DNA from: Rhodospirillaceae bacterium
GTDB lineage: Bacteria > Pseudomonadota > Alphaproteobacteria > SP197
Assembly (NCBI GenBank): GCA_018700655.1
Contig: JABIUG010000518.1
Span: 1 to 9,983, forward strand
Reading direction: 5' to 3'
Length of the DNA stretch: 9,983 bases
The translations under genes were made by a program, and so were the position numbers. Below the pieces are notes generated by a model that saw only the letters and a list, made by a program, of their open reading frames with translations, made no database searches and had not been told where the DNA came from. Shown here piece by piece: positions 6,301 to 9,983 of the stretch. Position 1 is the stretch's first letter, and the number at the start of each line of letters is the position of its first letter.

Positions 6301-8574
6301 TCAGAACGGCTCCACTTCCAAAAACCGCCGCAGCACGTTCTCCGTCACCTGGGCCACGTTGTTGTCAAAGCCGTTCCAGGTGAGGCTGCCGATCCAGGCG
6401 ATCGAGCCTGTCGAAAAGACCGCGCCGCCGCCGTTGGTTTCCATGAAGGTCATGTCGGCGCGCAGGTTGGGATTCTGGCTGCCGTCGATCAGGGGGGATG
6501 CGTTGTCGATCTCTTCGGGCCCGGGATAGTAGGTGTCTGGAAGCCCTTCCGATGACGCCAGGATCATGGTGTTGGGCGGCGAACCTTTGGAGAAGTCGCA
6601 ACGATCGACCTCGATGCCCGCAGCGCCGCCGCCGACCGTGCCGAAATCGCCGATGATCTCGTCCTCGATGCCTTCGAAGACAAACGCCGCACGGGGATCG
6701 TGGCTCGCTTGGGTGCGCCGGTAAAAACCACAGGCATCGAAGCCCTGGCCTGCCATGCCGACACCGGCAAGGGCATGGATCGGGTGGCCCATGCGCTCCC
6801 ACATGCCGCCATAGCTGCCGTCGAAGCTGTGATAATACTCGCCGCCCTCAGCAACCCAGTCGCGGATGCCGTCTTCGGCACGGCGCAGTTCCAGGATGCC
6901 GGGCAGGTCGGGGTTGTAAGCGACCCGCCAGTAGAACCCGTTGCCGCCCAGATACATCAGCCGCCCGCCGCGCTGCACGAAACCATCCAGGCCTTCGAGC
7001 ATGTTCTTCGAGTAGTACTCCGGGTGGCTGCCGGTCAGCACGACCTGGTAACGCGACAGCAGACCGAGGCCCTCCCGGTCGAGGTCCTCGTCGGTCGCGA
7101 CGTCGAAGGCGATGTTGTTGTGGGTCAGGAAGTCGATCAGCGGCAAATCGGCATTGAACTGCCAGGGAAAGGTCCCTGCAGGCCCGACCCAGGCATTGGT
7201 CACTCCGGGGCGGAAGTTCAGGATTGGTCGCAGGCGCGAGCTGTAGGCAACGCCCGAGCCGTCGGAATGCACGTCATAGAGCGAATAGCCCAGATCAGGC
7301 CGTTCGTTCAGCAACAGGTCCTGTGCCGAAAGGCCAGAAAGGCTGTTGGAAAAGGACTGCATGAAACCACCGCCATGACTGGCGGAGTGTTCGTTGCCAT
7401 AGGCCATGTAACTGGCCGAAGGCATCACGAACAGAACCTCGGCTGTGGCCTCGCCGCGCGGTGGCAACACGACGAAGGGAATGAAATCGACGTCGCCACC
7501 GCTCTGCATCTTCGCAGCATAGATGCCGCTTTTCAGGCTGTCAGGCACGATGAGCGCGAAGTCGGTTTCCCAGCCGCAATCGTGGATGTCGTCATCATGA
7601 AAATGGATCGCGCCGTACTGCTCGGGCACGGCTTTCCAGTCGAGCACATCACCGGTCCAGTTGTGCCCTTTCATAGCGCGTGTCGGTACATTGAAGAGGC
7701 ATCCGTCGGCGTGGCTCGCCGAGACATCGACAATCCGGTCCGATGTCATCGCCAGGGAGAAATCCCAGGCCGCGATCAAAGACGTTTCATGCCAGGGTTC
7801 GGCGTGACAGGCGAGCGCTTCCGCCGCCCCCATGGCCCGCCGATAAAGCCGTGGCGCATCGATCTTGCCGTTGTAGTGGCCCTGCCCGAAGGTCTGCCGG
7901 CCCTGCCCGAAGGTCTGCCGGCCCTCCCGGCGATCGTAACGCGCACCAAAGCTGAGCGGCAGGCCGCCGCAATCGACATAACCCTGGAACGCGGAGGCCT
8001 GATCGGCTGTGCTGTCATAGCCGGGCCAGACCTTTTGGGGACGCTGCCACACGGTCACAGTACCGGCTTCACCGTCAACCGAGGCTCCGACAAAACACCA
8101 GGATTTTTTCAAGAGCGGGACACCGGAAGAGAACGTGACCGATCCCTTGCCCGTCACCACGGTCATCGCCAGCGCACCCTCGAGATCGAGCCCCAGCGAC
8201 CAGCCGCGCGCTCCATCGGGCGTCATGCGCGCCATGATGACCTGCTCACCCTTCAGGGGTGTCGTCGGCCAGACCCAGGCGTTCAGCGCAAAGCTCTCGG
8301 CGCACAGGCAGGGTTTTGATGGCACCAGTCCCCAGGAACCCGCGGGGATCGCCTGTTCGCGGCCGGGATAGGAACCCTCGATAGCGCTTTCGACCGGCTC
8401 GGTAATCCAGCCCCGTCCCTTGGGATGCAGATCGGCCGAGATCAGACGGATGATCGAGGCGTCATAACTGGCGACATCCTCGCAGCTCACCTTGAAGGCG
8501 ATGGTCTCGCCCGGCGCGACCGAGAGTTTGTCGGAATAACCGATGATGCGCTTGCGCGGCAGTTCAGCGTTCAT
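6301..8574 (-). CDS. dmfA2: N,N-dimethylformamidase-type amidohydrolase, large subunit
   Basis: The characterised enzyme hydrolyses N,N-dimethylformamide to dimethylamine and formate using one iron held by two Tyr and one Glu. This 757-residue protein matches the known length (about 760) and layout: an N-terminal beta domain, a LamG-like region (roughly 80-260) and a C-terminal catalytic domain (roughly 265-757). Residues expected from the Paracoccus enzyme, as I recall its numbering (Tyr399, Tyr440, His519, Glu521, Asn547, Glu657), have counterparts: Tyr392 in YMAYGNEH and Tyr433 in YDVHSDG (Tyr389/Tyr430 have the same spacing), His517 and Glu519 in TGSHPEYY, Asn545 in GGNGFYW, Glu655 in GIEVDRCD. 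The start ATG overlaps the small-subunit gene by 11 bp. Residues 218-231 are a tandem 7-residue duplication. The native substrate may be another small amide. Confidence 0.88.
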   Translation of the reverse strand: MNAELPRKRIIGYSDKLSVAPGETIAFKVSCEDVASYDASIIRLISADLHPKGRGWITEPVESAIEGSYPGREQAIPAGSWGLVPSKPCLCAESFALNAWVWPTTPLKGEQVIMARMTPDGARGWSLGLDLEGALAMTVVTGKGSVTFSSGVPLLKKSWCFVGASVDGEAGTVTVWQRPQKVWPGYDSTADQASAFQGYVDCGGLPLSFGARYDRREGRQTFGQGRQTFGQGHYNGKIDAPRLYRRAMGAAEALACHAEPWHETSLIAAWDFSLAMTSDRIVDVSASHADGCLFNVPTRAMKGHNWTGDVLDWKAVPEQYGAIHFHDDDIHDCGWETDFALIVPDSLKSGIYAAKMQSGGDVDFIPFVVLPPRGEATAEVLFVMPSASYMAYGNEHSASHGGGFMQSFSNSLSGLSAQDLLLNERPDLGYSLYDVHSDGSGVAYSSRLRPILNFRPGVTNAWVGPAGTFPWQFNADLPLIDFLTHNNIAFDVATDEDLDREGLGLLSRYQVVLTGSHPEYYSKNMLEGLDGFVQRGGRLMYLGGNGFYWRVAYNPDLPGILELRRAEDGIRDWVAEGGEYYHSFDGSYGGMWERMGHPIHALAGVGMAGQGFDACGFYRRTQASHDPRAAFVFEGIEDEIIGDFGTVGGGAAGIEVDRCDFSKGSPPNTMILASSEGLPDTYYPGPEEIDNASPLIDGSQNPNLRADMTFMETNGGGAVFSTGSIAWIGSLTWNGFDNNVAQVTENVLRRFLEVEPF
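7879..7920 (-). repeat. Perfect 21-bp tandem duplication inside the large-subunit gene
   Basis: Bases 7879-7899 are repeated exactly at 7900-7920, with a partial third copy (GCCCT) at 7921-7925. On the coding strand this gives GRQTFGQ twice (residues 218-224 and 225-231) with the frame kept. Exact identity at DNA level points to a recent slippage event. Confidence 0.97.
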
Positions 8575-8905
8575 GGCTGAGCTCCTCCCCGAACAGGGTC
8601 ATCCAGCGCATGCGAAAGACCTCCCATTCGGCATCAAGGGGATCGTGGAACGGCGGATGATCGAGCAGCTCGACCTCTGTGTGACGCCCGGGCATCTTGG
8701 TCGCCAGACGCCATTCGCGCTGCGCCCTGGTGCAGACCAGGATATAGGGCGGCAGATCGGGATGGGTTCGCATCGCGTTCAACATGCGGCGCAGATCGCC
8801 GGAGTGGCGGCCGACCGGCTGGTGCCGGAATTCCTCCACAAGGTCCTTGCGTGTCGGATCGATGGGCGTCATCACACGGGCTCTCGTTGGTTGAGCCGCC
8901 ATCAT
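8564..8905 (-). CDS. dmfA1: N,N-dimethylformamidase-type amidohydrolase, small subunit
   Basis: DMFase is built of light and heavy subunits, and the light chain packs against the large one. This 113-residue protein shows the pattern of the known small subunit (132 residues): a helix LRRMLNAMRTHPDLPPYIL, then a region with REWRLATKMPG like the REW-xxYRIAT segment of the Alcaligenes protein, and a C-terminal helix EWEVFRMRWMTLFGEEL. It is shorter at the N-terminus. Two starts are possible: ATG at 8905, which has no clear ribosome site, and ATG at 8872 (MTPIDPTRK), preceded by GAGAG at proper spacing; I slightly favour 8872. It overlaps the large-subunit gene by 11 bp, as expected for subunits made in a fixed ratio. 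Position directly upstream of the large subunit is the strongest support. Confidence 0.77.
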   Translation of the reverse strand: MMAAQPTRARVMTPIDPTRKDLVEEFRHQPVGRHSGDLRRMLNAMRTHPDLPPYILVCTRAQREWRLATKMPGRHTEVELLDHPPFHDPLDAEWEVFRMRWMTLFGEELSHER

Positions 8906-8977
8906 GTCGCAGCCCGCGCCAACGATCCAGCCATCTCACGCCCTGCCATCAAAGCCCCGCAGTCCCAGGACCCCATC
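8906..8977. promoter_or_regulatory. Divergent intergenic region
   Basis: Only 72 bp separate the upper start of the dmf-like operon (- strand) from the phosphatase start (+ strand), so promoters for both directions must lie here or inside the 5' ends of the genes. I see no clear -35/-10 pair or operator. Confidence 0.3.
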
Positions 8978-9787
8978 ATGCCCCTGCCCTCACCCGAAGC
9001 CGTCGCCACGATCGTTGCAGAGGTTGCCGCCGAAGAGATCGTACCCCGGTTCGGACACCTCAGGGCCGACGAGGTCAGCGACAAGAATCCGGGCGATCCC
9101 GTCACTGTCGCCGATGTCGCCGCCGAAAAGGCCCTGAGCCGTAGGCTCAAAGACCTCCTGCCCGGTTCCGTCGTGGTCGGCGAAGAAGCAGTCGAGGCCG
9201 ATGCCGGCCTGCTCGATCTGCTCAAGGGCGACGATCCCGTCTGGATCATCGACCCGGTCGACGGCACGACCAACTTCGCGGCCGGTCTACCGCTCTTTGC
9301 CACCATCATCGGGCTGGCACGCAAGGGCGAGATGCTGCTGGCCTGTCTGCACGACCCCATCCACCGCAAGACCGCCCTGGCATGTGCCGGCGACGGCGCC
9401 ACACTCAACGGCGAAGCCTGCCGGGTCGCGGCGCCGAGCGAGCCAAAAAACATGTACGGCACCGTCAAGCTGCGTTTCGGCGAACGTGGCCTGCCTGAAA
9501 CGATCATCAAGAACTGCCAGAACGTGCCGCCCTTCATCGACCTGCGCTGTGCCGCGGTGGAATACATGGCACTCGCCACAGGCGCACTCCACTACGCCCT
9601 CTACCGCAAGCTCAAACCCTGGGATCATGCCGCAGGCAACCTGCTCCACACGGAAGCCGGCGGTTTCAGCGCCCATCTCGATGGCGGGCCCTATGCTGTC
9701 ACCGGACCCGATATCAGTCACGGCTTCCTTTCCGCACCCGACGAATCGAGTTGGCACGCCCTGGTAGAAGCCCTGACCGGCGATTGA
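8978..9787 (+). CDS. Inositol monophosphatase-family phosphatase
   Basis: Mg-dependent phosphatases of this family act on inositol phosphates, 3'(2')-phosphoadenosine phosphates, fructose-1,6-bisphosphate or histidinol phosphate. All metal-binding motifs are present in the 269-residue protein: VVGEE (Glu69/Glu70), the signature WIIDPVDGTTNF with Asp92 and Asp95 (residues 89-100), and the second signature WDHAAGNLLHTEAGG with Asp216 (215-229). The length is normal. The same frame is open back to an ATG at 8543, but that part runs antisense to the dmf-like genes; the ATG at 8978 has AGGA at 8967-8970 and gives the correct family N-terminus. Which substrate is used cannot be told by eye. It is divergent from the dmf-like operon, with no visible functional tie. 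Confidence 0.94.
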   Translation: MPLPSPEAVATIVAEVAAEEIVPRFGHLRADEVSDKNPGDPVTVADVAAEKALSRRLKDLLPGSVVVGEEAVEADAGLLDLLKGDDPVWIIDPVDGTTNFAAGLPLFATIIGLARKGEMLLACLHDPIHRKTALACAGDGATLNGEACRVAAPSEPKNMYGTVKLRFGERGLPETIIKNCQNVPPFIDLRCAAVEYMALATGALHYALYRKLKPWDHAAGNLLHTEAGGFSAHLDGGPYAVTGPDISHGFLSAPDESSWHALVEALTGD

Positions 9788-9983
9788 AGACGCCCAATCA
9801 CCCAAACAGAAACGAATCGCCTTCCCTGCAAAGCTGACCTAAGCTCAGGACCTATTAAATAGCTTGCCATGGTTAGGGTGGATTGATTCACTGGCCTTCT
9901 TGAGGAGGTGCTGGTGATGGATGACCTGTTTCTGTTGAGCGAGGCGCAGATGCGCCGGATCGAGCCGTTTTTTCCGCTGTCCC
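9788..9983 (+). mobile_element. Left part of an IS5-family insertion sequence (boundary unresolved)
   Basis: The window ends in the beginning of a transposase gene, so the left part of an insertion sequence lies between the phosphatase stop and the edge. The base composition turns more AT-rich near 9850-9890, which suggests the element starts around 9840-9865, but without the right end I cannot pair inverted repeats or find the target duplication. The start given is therefore an outer limit. Confidence 0.6.
9917..9983 (+). CDS. IS5-family transposase, N-terminal fragment (runs off the window)
   Basis: The visible 22 residues, MDDLFLLSEAQMRRIEPFFP followed by LS, match the usual start of IS5-family (IS427-like group) transposases, which carry a DUF4096-type N-terminal domain before a DDE catalytic domain. 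ATG 9917 has a strong GAGGAGG ribosome site at 9902-9908. In this group the transposase is often split into two overlapping frames joined by frameshifting; this cannot be checked because the gene leaves the window. The frame is open to the end. Confidence 0.85.
   Translation, partial: MDDLFLLSEAQMRRIEPFFPLS

Noticed and set aside
7879..7925. CRISPR-like repeat
   Set aside because: There are only two adjoining copies without spacers, inside a coding frame; it is a tandem duplication.
6700..8319. A 539-codon open frame on the + strand, antisense to the DMFase-type large subunit
   Set aside because: It lies wholly within a gene with clear catalytic motifs on the other strand and shows no family resemblance.
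8543..8977. N-terminal extension of the inositol-monophosphatase-family protein
   Set aside because: This part is antisense to the dmf-like small-subunit gene and has no family similarity; ATG 8978 with AGGA upstream gives the normal length.

Overview
The window is GC-rich chromosomal DNA from a proteobacterium, most likely an alphaproteobacterium. GroES and GroEL have the alphaproteobacterial look, the groESL operon carries a CIRCE element, a CCCCGG-TCAAG-CCGGGG palindrome of a type common in alphaproteobacterial intergenic DNA is present, and the accessory genes (a dimethylformamidase-like pair and an IS5-type transposase) fit. I cannot place it to genus from sequence alone.

Layout. Positions 1-432 hold no gene I can support; they contain hairpins at the far left, helically phased A-tracts, a promoter and the CIRCE operator of groES-groEL (433-2472, + strand). 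That operon ends at a very strong UUCG-loop terminator (2500-2533). A tightly packed five-gene cassette follows on the + strand (2612-6135): a homocysteine S-methyltransferase-family protein, a VOC/glyoxalase-fold protein, a phytanoyl-CoA-dioxygenase-family Fe(II)/2-oxoglutarate oxygenase, a small TIGR04076-like protein and an aldo/keto reductase. All four junctions overlap by 1-4 bases, so the five proteins are probably made together. The convergent gap 6136-6300 contains two competing inverted repeats and the palindrome. On the - strand (8905-6301) lies a two-gene operon for an N,N-dimethylformamidase-type enzyme, small subunit then large subunit. Divergent from it, on the + strand, is an inositol-monophosphatase-family phosphatase (8978-9787). 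The window ends inside the 5' end of an IS5-family transposase (from 9917).

How the genes fit together. groESL is housekeeping and heat-shock machinery, insulated from its neighbours by the terminator. The five-gene cassette looks like a small-molecule pathway (methyl or carbon-group transfer, hydroxylation, carbonyl reduction) whose substrate I cannot name; its first gene has His where the family normally has the first of three zinc-binding Cys. The dmf-like operon encodes an iron-dependent amide hydrolase with all expected active-site residues visible. Whether it acts on dimethylformamide or another small amide, and whether it is linked to the convergent cassette, is open. The best candidates for something undescribed are the coupled five-gene cassette with its atypical methyltransferase and the adjacent dmf-like amidohydrolase operon.
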